Shown in pieces: positions 1 through 6,834 of a stretch of 12,522 bases of DNA (the first letter of the stretch is position 1; the number at the start of each line of letters is the position of its first letter). The notes under the pieces are model-generated. The model worked only from the letters and a program-made list of their open reading frames with translations, was not told where the DNA came from and did not search any database. This DNA comes from Candidatus Cloacimonadota bacterium (GTDB taxonomy: Bacteria; Cloacimonadota; Cloacimonadia; Cloacimonadales; Cloacimonadaceae), in NCBI GenBank assembly GCA_023228125.1, contig JALOBT010000048.1:1-12522 (forward strand), read 5' to 3'. The position numbers were made by a program, and so were the translations under genes.

Positions 1-1
1 T

Positions 2-448
2 AAGATTTTGGTGAACTCCAGTACCAAAAGCATGTTTGATATGGCTTGGGACGATCTTGTTAGAGATGCTGAAGCCAGAGGCAGGGAGAAGCTTCTAAAC
101 TGGCTTGATAGCACTTACCATGATATTGTGATATATCTGGATTTCCCGCCCTCGCACTGGAGAAAGATAAAGAGCACCAATCCCATAGAACGTCTCAACC
201 AGGAACTGCGTCGGAGGGAAAAATGCATTCGCATTTTTCCCGATGAGAAGAGCTGCACACGGTTAATGGGAGCCATCCTGCAAGGGTATTCGGACGACTG
301 GACGACTGGCAGGATATACCTTAGTAATCCAATAAAGACAATCAGAGAGAACCAAGTGAGCCAGAGGACAGATAGCGCGCTTGCGCGCGACGTGTTGCAG
401 CCCTGTTCCGCTAGCTCCACAGAGCTGCAACACGTCGCAAAACGGTAG
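2..448 (+). CDS. IS256/mutator-type transposase, C-terminal part (5' end outside window)
   Basis: Open from the window edge in the frame starting at base 2, with no start codon that must be real, so the N-terminal part lies upstream. The protein carries the C-terminal signature of IS256-family (mutator) DDE transposases: a PPSHWRKIKSTNPIERLNQ stretch, then an ELRRREKCIRIFP block and a SCTRLMGAIL helix. One of the Glu residues in the NPIERLNQE stretch is expected to be the catalytic E of the DDE triad; the two Asp residues would be upstream. Family members are about 400 aa, so roughly the last third is seen. The final 30 or so residues after the WTTGRIYL block do not look like family sequence and are encoded by a long inverted repeat (387-438). 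The element's right terminal repeat was not identified, and whether the copy is intact upstream cannot be judged. Confidence 0.9.
   Translation, partial: KILVNSSTKSMFDMAWDDLVRDAEARGREKLLNWLDSTYHDIVIYLDFPPSHWRKIKSTNPIERLNQELRRREKCIRIFPDEKSCTRLMGAILQGYSDDWTTGRIYLSNPIKTIRENQVSQRTDSALARDVLQPCSASSTELQHVAKR
387..438. repeat. Long perfect inverted repeat (hairpin) in the transposase tail
   Basis: The arms GCGACGTGTTGCAGC (387-401) and GCTGCAACACGTCGC (424-438) are perfect 15-bp reverse complements. After one mismatch (402/423) a further 4 bp pair (403-406 with 419-422), leaving a 12-nt loop that itself contains GCTAGC. There is no T-run after the stem, so it does not look like an intrinsic terminator. 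It is more GC-rich than its surroundings and lies inside the last codons of the transposase frame. It could be an inserted palindromic element, part of the insertion-sequence end, or a hairpin limiting transposase expression. Confidence 0.85.
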
Positions 449-498
449 CTGCTAAAAAAAGAGCTTGACTGAAAAGCAAAGATGAAAAACATAGTAAC

Positions 499-512
499 AG
501 GTCATATGACCT
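499..512. repeat. 14-bp perfect palindrome AGGTCATATGACCT
   Basis: A perfect self-complementary 14-mer located about 50 bp after the transposase stop. It could be a protein-binding half-site pair or part of an insertion-sequence end. No second copy was noticed in the window. Confidence 0.5.
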
Positions 513-654
513 TAGATAAATTGCACGAGGCGAGAACCTAAAATGTTCTCAAATAATCTTGAAATTATGAGTTGGAATTTACACCAACATTTGAGACGTC
601 ACTCGAAAGAGAAATTAAGGGTAATAAAGTGAATGAACTGATTAAGAGGCACCA

Positions 655-777
655 ATGGTTGATTTGAATTTTGAGCAGTTGTTACGAAAGATTAAGCCAG
701 GCAAGACTGCATATGTGGTAGGCAATGGGATCAAAGTATATACAGAGCCCAAAATAGAAACGCTATTGATTGGGTAG
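655..777 (+). CDS. Possible small protein (40 aa), unknown
   Basis: An ATG at 655 is preceded at good distance by AAGAGG (644-649) and opens a 40-codon frame ending in TAG at 775. The peptide is mixed and slightly basic (for example RKIKPGKTAYVVGNGIKVY at residues 11-29), with no signal peptide or membrane segment. I do not recognise a family. Removing the stop would only extend the frame by 17 codons, so it is either a genuine small gene or a remnant. The putative promoter of the next gene overlaps its 3' end, which argues mildly against a conserved gene. Confidence 0.25.
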   Translation: MVDLNFEQLLRKIKPGKTAYVVGNGIKVYTEPKIETLLIG

Positions 778-794
778 TCGGTAGCCCTTATGAT
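766..794 (+). promoter_or_regulatory. Candidate sigma70-type promoter for the 842 gene
   Basis: TTGATT (766-771) and TATGAT (789-794) are separated by exactly 17 bp. Transcription would start near 801, giving a leader of about 40 nt before the ATG at 842. Each box matches consensus at four or five of six positions. This was found by eye only. Confidence 0.4.
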
Positions 795-841
795 TATATC
801 TAACCATGTTTTAAAACGATAATGATAATCTGGAGGATAAC

Positions 842-1243
842 ATGAAGAACGGAAAAGGATTAAGATCAGGCATGTTTTTGATCTTAGCAGTGATGTTTTG
901 GATATTTGGCAGCACATTAAACGCACAGGTGCCAGAGTGGGCATGGCAACAGGTGATCAGCAGTAGCGCAACCGGAAGTGGCAACGATCAATGCAATTTC
1001 GGCAATGATATTGCTGTGGATTCACATAAAAACGCTTACGTGATAGGTAACTTCTTTGGAACGATAAGCTTCGGAACACACACTATAAGTTCCAGCGGAG
1101 ACGCAGATATCTTCGCGGCAAAAGTAAATTCAGCGGGTGTATGGCGATGGGTAATAAGAAATGGGAATAGCTTTGAAAAAGCTACTTCACATTGTCTGTC
1201 TTATAATATGATAGGGAGGGAAAGTGCAACAATCTTGGATTAA
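842..1243 (+). CDS. Secreted SBBP-type beta-propeller protein, truncated after one repeat
   Basis: Starts at an ATG with GGAGG at 832-836. Residues 1-28 form a signal peptide (basic start, a hydrophobic run FLILAVMFWIFG, cleavage near LNA-Q). Mature residues 30-40 are rich in Trp. Residues 53-103 match the SBBP (seven-bladed beta-propeller-like) repeat pattern: NDIAVD, NAYVIGNFFGT, SFG, DIFAAKVNSAGVWRW. Proteins of this type normally carry many such repeats and run to several hundred residues. Here similarity stops about residue 109, and the last 25 residues look like read-through of unrelated DNA, overlapping the GTG start of the next gene by 20 bp. I take it as the 5' fragment of a surface-protein gene that lost the rest. 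It may still be translated and exported, but a functional propeller is unlikely. Confidence 0.7.
   Translation: MKNGKGLRSGMFLILAVMFWIFGSTLNAQVPEWAWQQVISSSATGSGNDQCNFGNDIAVDSHKNAYVIGNFFGTISFGTHTISSSGDADIFAAKVNSAGVWRWVIRNGNSFEKATSHCLSYNMIGRESATILD
1168..1184. repeat. Small perfect hairpin at the SBBP gene breakpoint
   Basis: TAGCTTT (1168-1174), loop GAA, AAAGCTA (1178-1184). The stem is 7 bp with a 3-nt loop and no following T-run. It lies where the SBBP similarity of the upstream ORF ends, so it may mark the junction with the upstream region of the next gene. Confidence 0.5.
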
Positions 1244-4200
1244 AAGCTCAGCCAAAGCTATAATTTGTGTCATGGTGATGCTGATAGGTTTGTCTGTGTT
1301 ACAGGCACAGACATCTTTTACGAGAATAGACTTAGGATTAGGAATTGGGCTGGATAAAGCTGCCGCCGATTATGACAATGATGGTGATGTTGATTTGCTT
1401 ACCTGTAATGGCCTATACAGAAATGAAGCAGGTGTTTTCACCTTGATGAATGGAATAGGGATTCCTACTCTACCTGTAGGTACAATAGTCAGATGGATTG
1501 ATTTTAACAATGACGGGCATTTAGATTTGTTTGTAGGCAACAACTCCAATATTATCTACCTAAACAACCAAGGGATATTTTCACCAGTTAATGTGGGTCT
1601 TCCCAATCTTGATTGTTATGATGTAGAGTTTGGGGATTACGATAACGATGGAGACCTTGATGTCATTCTTATGGGTACATTCTATAATAGCAAAATTTAC
1701 GAAAACGTCAATGGGTCATATGTATATGTTAATTTTGGAATTGATAATCCTTATGCAGGTGGTTGCGATTGGGGTGATTATGATAATGATGGTGATTTGG
1801 ATCTTGTAATGACCGGAAGAATGGGGGATATGAGAATTTACCGCAATGATGTTTCCCCAAACGGAGTGCGGTCATTTTTCAATGCCATAAACCTACCAAG
1901 ATTAGAGGGTTCAGATGTTGAATGGGGTGATTACGACGGTGATGGAGATCTCGATATTCTTGTGATTGGAGAAGTAGGTGATTACAGCTCAAACTATACT
2001 TGGGTTTATCAAAACAATAACGGAACATTTACCAATATCAATGCTCCACTGGTCGGGGCTAATTATGGGAACGTTGCTTGGTTTGATTTGGATAACGATG
2101 GTGATCTTGATATCATTGCAGGTGGACTACAAAATGAAGCAGCTAATCCGGACATACCATATACCGCTATATACATTAACAATGACGGCTTGTATAGTAT
2201 GCTAATGGATTTCCCCTATCAAAGCTTGGGCATATCGGTATTTGACTATGATTCAGATGGAGATCTTGATATATATCTAAAATACAATTGGTCAAATGCT
2301 CCAAACTCATGGCAAGATTCAAGTGTGCTGCTTCGCAATGAATTTGTGCCACCAGGACCTCCAGTAATTTTAAGTTCTATTGATCCAATTTCGATATACA
2401 TGAACGATGAAACCTATCTTGATTTATCTGAGCATTTCTCGGATATTGGTTCAGCCCTTGAGTATGAAACAAGTGGAAATGTAAATATTGTAGTCAGTAT
2501 TGTTAGCAATACTGTATTTGAACTATCGCCTGTGCAGAATTGGTATGGTACAGAATACCTCACTATCAGAGCAACTAACCAATGGGGATTGTACGTAGAA
2601 CAAGTCGTGAAAATTACAGTCCTCCAAACCTGGACAAGTACCGAGAACTTTGACCATAGCGGTGCTTTAGCGGCTAACTGGACGGTTCAACATAGCGGTA
2701 CTGTCACTTTCCCCTGGCAGCCTATTTTGCAGGAAGGTGATGACTACGCCATGGAAACAATGGCCACCACCGGCGGTACAGCCAATGAACGGTTGCTGTC
2801 TCCGGCCTATAATCTTTCCAATTACAAGGATATTCAGGTTTCATTCGATACGTCCTTCCTACCTTACGGAAGCGGTAGCGGCACCTTCGCCTATACACTC
2901 AATAATGTAACCTACTCCACTGTAGAGACATTCTCAGCCAGCACAAGCGGAATCAAGACTTATACATTGCCCGCTCTGGATGCAAAGCCCTCTGTCCGTT
3001 TTCGCTGGAATTACGTGAATAGTACGGCCAACACCGGACAGGAAAACTATTGGACAGTGGACGATTTCACCATCTTTGGATTGGTGCGGGATCAAACCGC
3101 TCCCCAAGCTGTAAGTGAATTTACCCTAGAATCTCAGGACAATCACTCGGCGCAGTTTAGCTGGGAACCCAGTTCAGACACCTATTTCGGCAAATATGAG
3201 CTTTATATCTCCACAGATAGTAACGTAAGCACTGCTGATCAGTTGTGGTCTGTAAGCCAGGACCCTTCCCTATACAATGTAAACACCATCCAAACAACTA
3301 TCGATCCCCTTGCAGATGGCGAATATTGGATTGCCATTCGGGCGGTTGATCAGAGCAATAATGCTTCCCCCTTATCTGCACCTGTATATGTAAGGATAGA
3401 TGGCCTTGGTCCGCTCTTCACAGAAGCCATTCCAGCCGGACAGCCAGAGCCAATGTGGGCGAATAGCAGAACTGTCACGCTTGGCTGCAGTATCAATGAT
3501 CTGAATACAATAGACCCCAGCACTATCCAATACAGAATTGATGCCAATGGCAACGGACTCTATGATGAAGGTGAAGCTTGGCAATCTGCCGCGGAATTCA
3601 TCCGCCTCGATCGTAACACGATGGAGATCAGCCTGGAAACTGAGTATCTGGTAGATGGCGTGCTGGCTTTTGAATTTAAAGCTGCGGATAGCTATGGAAA
3701 CCTTTCCTATAGCGGAATGGCAGGTGAAGAAGGAATCACGGACGACTGGGTGGTCAGAATCGATACCACCCCACCCCAGATCTTTGATCCCATCCCGTCT
3801 AATCAACCCGAACCAGCCTGGATGCTAAGAAATGTTAGCCTGGGCTGCAGCATCAGCGATGTAAACCCTATTGCCCTGGTGGAATATCGCTTCGACAGCA
3901 ACGGAAATGGCAGCTACGATGCTGAAGAAGCCTGGCAAGAGATCGATCCCGAGAGCAGAAACATGCTGGAAGTATCGCAGCCAGTTATTTTTGCCGCAGA
4001 TGGTCTCTGCCATTTCGAGTTCAGAGCTACAGACGCTTTGGGTAATGTAGCCTATAGCGGAACCGAAGGCAGCGAAGGCATTGCTGACGATTGGATAGTG
4101 CGTATTGATACGGCTGCTCCTACGTTTATTGATCCTGTGCCAGGCAATCAACCAAGCCCGGAATGGTACACCAGCCTCACGGTTGATATTGGTGCTACGG

Positions 4201-5444
4201 CTCAGGACCTGAACGACATAGACAATATCATGTATCGCTACGATGCCAATGGTAATGGCAGCTACGATGATGATGAAATCTGGCAGACTTTGCCCAGAAA
4301 TCTAACTGCAAGCCGTGAACGTAGCAGCGATATGATAAACCTGCAAATCACGCTACCGTCTGATGGAACATACCATTTTGAATTCAAGGCTACGGACAGC
4401 CTGGGCAATACCGGTTTTAGCGGTGCACAGGGCTTGGAAGGCATAGAGGACGATTGGATCGTAAAGATCGATACTGTGCCACCTGCGTTTACTCAGCCCA
4501 TTCCCACAAACCAACCTTTGCCAGCCTGGAGCAATAGCCGGAGCCTGTTAATTGGTGCCACTATCTCAGAAATTGGCGGTGTGGATGCCAGTTCCATAAT
4601 GTATCGCATTGATGCCAACTTGAACGGGGTTTATGATTCCGAAGAAACCTGGCAGCTTACCAGAGCAATTATGCGCAGTGGAGGCAGAGATGCTGAACTG
4701 AGTGTAAGCATCCCCATATCTGTCCCCAGCGATGGCGTCTATAAATTTGAGATCAAGGCTGCTGATTTAAGCGGGGCAATAGGTTACAGCGGAAACGATA
4801 ACCTGGAAGGCATTGAGGATGATTGGGTGTTCCGCGTGGATACTACTCCTCCCTCTGAGATCACAAACTTCTTTGTCCAGGATGTGTACGACGATTCGAT
4901 ACTGCTAAGCTGGTCTGCTTCTGCAGATGAGAACTTCGCAAGTTACCAGATTTACTATGCCACCGAGGCAAACGTGAGTGAAGCAGATTTTAGCTGGAAT
5001 AGCGAAGATGATCCTATCTTAGCCATTGCCGGAGAGGGGATTGTCTCTACCACGATCACAGGCTTATTGCCCTCCACCCGTTACTACTTCATCATTCAGG
5101 CCATAGACGAAGTGGGCTGGATCAACCAATATCCACAGACGATTACCGGAATGACCTCGTCCTCTTATCCACCCCAGATGCCTCAAAACTTGCTGCTCTC
5201 AGTATTAGGATATGATCTGCTGTTAACTTGGGATGATGTGACTACAGACACTTTCGGTAATCCCATAGAAATCAGCTATTATGAAGTGCATGTAGGTGAT
5301 CAACCGTATTTTGACTGTAATCCAGATACCCTGATCGCTACGCTGGAAGAAACTGAGCTAACCCTGGAAGGGGTTGCAGAATTTGCCGATCGACTGTTCT
5401 TCAAGGTAATAGCGGTGAGCGGCATGATTAGAATTAGTAAATAA
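1224..5444 (+). CDS. Large secreted FG-GAP/VCBS and Fn3 modular protein, C-terminus truncated
   Basis: The GTG at 1224 is chosen because GGGAGGG (1214-1220) sits just upstream and residues 1-28 then form a signal peptide (hydrophobic AIICVMVMLIGLSVL, cleavage near LQA-Q). Residues about 37-375 hold seven FG-GAP/VCBS repeats with calcium-binding loops of the DYDNDGDLD type. An Ig/cadherin-like segment (380-468), a jelly-roll or MAM-like segment (470-620) and an Fn3 domain (624-725) follow. Then come four tandem repeats of about 120 aa (731-1208), a second Fn3 (1209-1310) and a third (1314-1398). The frame ends with FFKVIAVSG followed by six unrelated residues, inside or just at the end of the last Fn3. 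The C-terminal sorting domain expected in this protein class is missing, so anchoring or export to the surface may fail. The FG-GAP part is visibly more AT-rich than the rest, suggesting assembly from two sources. The likely role is a cell-surface adhesin or matrix-binding protein, inferred from architecture only. Confidence 0.85.
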   Translation: MQQSWIKSSAKAIICVMVMLIGLSVLQAQTSFTRIDLGLGIGLDKAAADYDNDGDVDLLTCNGLYRNEAGVFTLMNGIGIPTLPVGTIVRWIDFNNDGHLDLFVGNNSNIIYLNNQGIFSPVNVGLPNLDCYDVEFGDYDNDGDLDVILMGTFYNSKIYENVNGSYVYVNFGIDNPYAGGCDWGDYDNDGDLDLVMTGRMGDMRIYRNDVSPNGVRSFFNAINLPRLEGSDVEWGDYDGDGDLDILVIGEVGDYSSNYTWVYQNNNGTFTNINAPLVGANYGNVAWFDLDNDGDLDIIAGGLQNEAANPDIPYTAIYINNDGLYSMLMDFPYQSLGISVFDYDSDGDLDIYLKYNWSNAPNSWQDSSVLLRNEFVPPGPPVILSSIDPISIYMNDETYLDLSEHFSDIGSALEYETSGNVNIVVSIVSNTVFELSPVQNWYGTEYLTIRATNQWGLYVEQVVKITVLQTWTSTENFDHSGALAANWTVQHSGTVTFPWQPILQEGDDYAMETMATTGGTANERLLSPAYNLSNYKDIQVSFDTSFLPYGSGSGTFAYTLNNVTYSTVETFSASTSGIKTYTLPALDAKPSVRFRWNYVNSTANTGQENYWTVDDFTIFGLVRDQTAPQAVSEFTLESQDNHSAQFSWEPSSDTYFGKYELYISTDSNVSTADQLWSVSQDPSLYNVNTIQTTIDPLADGEYWIAIRAVDQSNNASPLSAPVYVRIDGLGPLFTEAIPAGQPEPMWANSRTVTLGCSINDLNTIDPSTIQYRIDANGNGLYDEGEAWQSAAEFIRLDRNTMEISLETEYLVDGVLAFEFKAADSYGNLSYSGMAGEEGITDDWVVRIDTTPPQIFDPIPSNQPEPAWMLRNVSLGCSISDVNPIALVEYRFDSNGNGSYDAEEAWQEIDPESRNMLEVSQPVIFAADGLCHFEFRATDALGNVAYSGTEGSEGIADDWIVRIDTAAPTFIDPVPGNQPSPEWYTSLTVDIGATAQDLNDIDNIMYRYDANGNGSYDDDEIWQTLPRNLTASRERSSDMINLQITLPSDGTYHFEFKATDSLGNTGFSGAQGLEGIEDDWIVKIDTVPPAFTQPIPTNQPLPAWSNSRSLLIGATISEIGGVDASSIMYRIDANLNGVYDSEETWQLTRAIMRSGGRDAELSVSIPISVPSDGVYKFEIKAADLSGAIGYSGNDNLEGIEDDWVFRVDTTPPSEITNFFVQDVYDDSILLSWSASADENFASYQIYYATEANVSEADFSWNSEDDPILAIAGEGIVSTTITGLLPSTRYYFIIQAIDEVGWINQYPQTITGMTSSSYPPQMPQNLLLSVLGYDLLLTWDDVTTDTFGNPIEISYYEVHVGDQPYFDCNPDTLIATLEETELTLEGVAEFADRLFFKVIAVSGMIRISK
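3414..4848 (+). repeat. Four tandem ~120-aa repeats inside the 1406-aa protein
   Basis: Repeat units start near residues 731, 853, 968 and 1089 (bases 3414, 3780, 4125 and 4488). Each has a P-x-NQP-x-P-x-W opening, an LG or IG beta strand, a YR-x-DANGNG-x-YD-x-x-E-x-WQ block resembling a calcium loop, a DG-x-(Y/C)-x-FE-(F/I)-(K/R)-A-x-D block, a YSG or FSG-x-x-G-x-EGI-x-DDW motif and a final (K/R)-(I/V)-DT linker. The units are clearly diverged, so this is domain duplication rather than a recent slippage repeat. Confidence 0.85.
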
Positions 5445-5456
5445 AACATGATTGTT

Positions 5457-5498
5457 AAGCCTGGACGAGATTTGAGATATCAAGTCAAGTTCAGGCTT
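5457..5498. other. Imperfect hairpin after the truncated 1406-aa gene
   Basis: AAGCCTG (5457-5463) pairs with CAGGCTT (5492-5498), and the stem extends by a G-U, an A-T and a C-G pair to 10 bp. It lies 13 bp after the stop codon. No U-tract follows, so terminator function is doubtful. It may be a remnant of the insertion that truncated the gene. Confidence 0.4.
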
Positions 5499-5512
5499 TC
5501 AGTGGAGAGCTA

Positions 5513-5526
5513 GTCAATATTTGACA
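5513..5526 (+). promoter_or_regulatory. Possible -35 box (TTGACA) inside an inverted repeat, upstream of the HEPN-like gene
   Basis: TTGACA (5521-5526) is a perfect -35 hexamer. It overlaps the inverted repeat GTCAA-tat-TTGAC (5513-5525), which could be an operator. No good -10 lies 17 bp away; GAATAT (5546-5551) at 19 bp is poor, and CATAAT (5561-5566) fits a -10 box but is too distant. In addition TTGAGATAT (5472-5480) and ATATCTCAA (5549-5557) form a 9-bp inverted pair flanking the site. Confidence 0.35.
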
Positions 5527-5592
5527 TGGCTTATTCACGTTTTCTGAATATCTCAAGGTACATAATTATATATATAACGATAAGGAGCATTT

Positions 5593-6090
5593 ATGTTTTA
5601 CGTAAGCGACACCTACGAAAGCAGAAGAAAGCGGATACTCGAGTTCAAAAATGAGCAAAATATCTGCATAGCAATTTTATTGGCATCCGCGGATTTCGAA
5701 TGGACAATCAGGAGAATTATGCTATCATTAAGTGAAATTCCAAACACGATCATACGGAATGATAAGAAATATCTATTCAGATGTTCTGGACATGGCAAGT
5801 ATAAAGAAGTGTGGAATAAGCTTATAAAGCCGAATACGAGTCTCATCAATCCCATTAATTCCGGTCAAGGGCTAAGTCTATCTGAAGTTATTCCTAATTG
5901 GGAAGCTTATAAGACTGCATTGGATGCGAGACATCGCATAATTCATGGCATAAAACCTAACGCAAAATTCGAGGATGGTAGTGCCGACTTAGATTGCATT
6001 CTCGATGCAACTGATCACCTGATTAGGTTTTCAAATGTAAACGGATATGATGTTTATAGCAGAATCAAGGTAAAAAAGGTGAAGAAATGA
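5593..6090 (+). CDS. HEPN-like alpha-helical protein (possible RNase/toxin type)
   Basis: A 165-aa soluble protein with a strong RBS (AAGGAG 5582-5587, 5 bp before the ATG). It has no signal peptide. The predicted character is mostly helical, and residues 113-118 read R-H-R-I-I-H followed by G, which fits the R-x4-H motif of HEPN domains near the end of a helix, after WEAYKTALDAR. Many HEPN proteins with this motif are metal-independent RNases in toxin-antitoxin, abortive-infection or CRISPR systems; others are non-catalytic. The C-terminus is Lys-rich (KVKKVKK) and its stop overlaps the next ATG (ATGA). No obvious antitoxin gene (MNT-type nucleotidyltransferase) is adjacent. Its codon use and context, between two broken secreted-protein genes, suggest it arrived as cargo. 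The HEPN assignment rests on the motif and helical look only. Confidence 0.5.
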   Translation: MFYVSDTYESRRKRILEFKNEQNICIAILLASADFEWTIRRIMLSLSEIPNTIIRNDKKYLFRCSGHGKYKEVWNKLIKPNTSLINPINSGQGLSLSEVIPNWEAYKTALDARHRIIHGIKPNAKFEDGSADLDCILDATDHLIRFSNVNGYDVYSRIKVKKVKK

Positions 6091-6260
6091 AAACAGGCAA
6101 ACAATGGCTTGACGCAACGATGTTCATGTTCTTTTTAATGATTTCTTGTGCATTGAGTGCAGTATCTTATGTTAGCATCAATGCAAATCTTCAGGGTAGT
6201 GGACCTGTTGCATGGGGCGATTATGATTTTGGATATTATCAGATTACCATATCTTTATAA
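6087..6260 (+). CDS. Signal-peptide fragment overlapping the HEPN-like gene
   Basis: The ATG at 6087 overlaps the stop of the HEPN-like gene (ATGA) and is preceded by AAAAAAGGTGAAG, which can act as RBS. The frame gives 57 aa. Residues 1-28 form a signal peptide (MFMFFLMISCALSAVS core), and a typical mature start of an FG-GAP protein follows (GPVAWGDYDF). The frame is then lost at a TTTT run near 6228 and stops at 6258. In the intact ancestor the next residues would continue as DGD-x-D and then the YLYKNDGN block that is now in the other frame. As it stands it can yield only a short exported peptide. Confidence 0.5.
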   Translation: MKTGKQWLDATMFMFFLMISCALSAVSYVSINANLQGSGPVAWGDYDFGYYQITISL

Positions 6261-6825
6261 GAATGACGGCAACGATGTATTCACACAAACATCAGTCAGC
6301 TTGCCTAATGGTTCTGCTGTTGACTGGGGAGATTACAATAATGATGGCTATCTCGACATCCTGATCAATGGCTCTTCCCCTGTGGTTTTTAAAAACAACG
6401 GAGATGGTACATTTACGAGTATATCTGTGTCAGGTTGTACCGGATATGGCGGTGGTTGGGGTGATTACGACAACGATGGAGACCTTGATATACATATTGC
6501 GGGGTATTCTGGTTCGAGGCTGTTCAGGAATGATGGGAATGATACGTTTTATAACACCGGAATCAATTGGGGTGGTTCTGGATATGGGTATTCCTCATTT
6601 TGTGACTATGATAATGATGGGGACTCGGATTATGCTTTTTATTCTCAAAATACTGATGACTCTTATAGTGCATCTAGTGTTGAAGGTCTGCCTGGGCTAC
6701 ATCCTAGTCATGCTACTATGGCTTTTGGGGATTACGACAATGATGGTTATCTGGACTATCTCACTTCAGGCGAAACTGGGTGGGGATACAGTACTCATTC
6801 GTTGTTAAGGAACAATCACAACTGA
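6157..6825 (+). CDS. FG-GAP/VCBS repeat fragment
   Basis: A frame of 222 codons, of which only the part from about base 6253 (LPYLYKNDGNDVF onward) looks like real protein; the first 30 residues are off-frame sequence of the signal-peptide region. It contains four calcium-binding FG-GAP/VCBS loops (DYNNDGYLD, DYDNDGDLD, DYDNDGDSD, DYDNDGYLD). It ends at TGA (6823-6825) in the middle of a repeat and the same frame carries on afterwards, so this stop is a nonsense mutation. No start with a plausible RBS exists for this piece alone. Confidence 0.6.
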   Translation: MQYLMLASMQIFRVVDLLHGAIMILDIIRLPYLYKNDGNDVFTQTSVSLPNGSAVDWGDYNNDGYLDILINGSSPVVFKNNGDGTFTSISVSGCTGYGGGWGDYDNDGDLDIHIAGYSGSRLFRNDGNDTFYNTGINWGGSGYGYSSFCDYDNDGDSDYAFYSQNTDDSYSASSVEGLPGLHPSHATMAFGDYDNDGYLDYLTSGETGWGYSTHSLLRNNHN

Positions 6826-6834
6826 ACAGTCAGC

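Larger units (their letters stand above)
449..841. other. Intergenic stretch between transposase and SBBP gene
   Basis: About 390 bp without a clear gene. It holds a perfect 14-bp palindrome (AGGTCATATGACCT, 499-512), a weak GAGAAC/GTTCTC hairpin (532-550), a possible 40-codon ORF (655-777) and a promoter-like pair (766-794). The right end of the insertion sequence should fall somewhere in the first half, but its terminal repeat cannot be called without the left end. Confidence 0.5.

Noticed and set aside
642..944. Minus-strand frame of 100 codons
   Set aside because: It overlaps the RBS and signal peptide of the SBBP gene, its composition is not protein-like, and it has no RBS.
1202..1207. 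TATAAT as a promoter for the 1406-aa gene
   Set aside because: It is too close to the RBS and has no -35 at proper spacing.
3372..4151. Long minus-strand frames opposite the tandem repeats (3372-3806 and 3825-4151)
   Set aside because: They lie antisense to a well-supported gene, have no RBS, and their mutual likeness only reflects the repeats on the plus strand.
6368..6808. Plus-strand 146-codon frame within the FG-GAP fragment
   Set aside because: Met- and Ile-rich frame-shifted reading of GAT/AAT-rich calcium loops; the other frame has the real motifs.
6823..6825. TGA recoding as a sense codon
   Set aside because: Other clear genes here end in TGA (11037, 11477, 12139 and the beta-barrel gene), so TGA is a normal stop.
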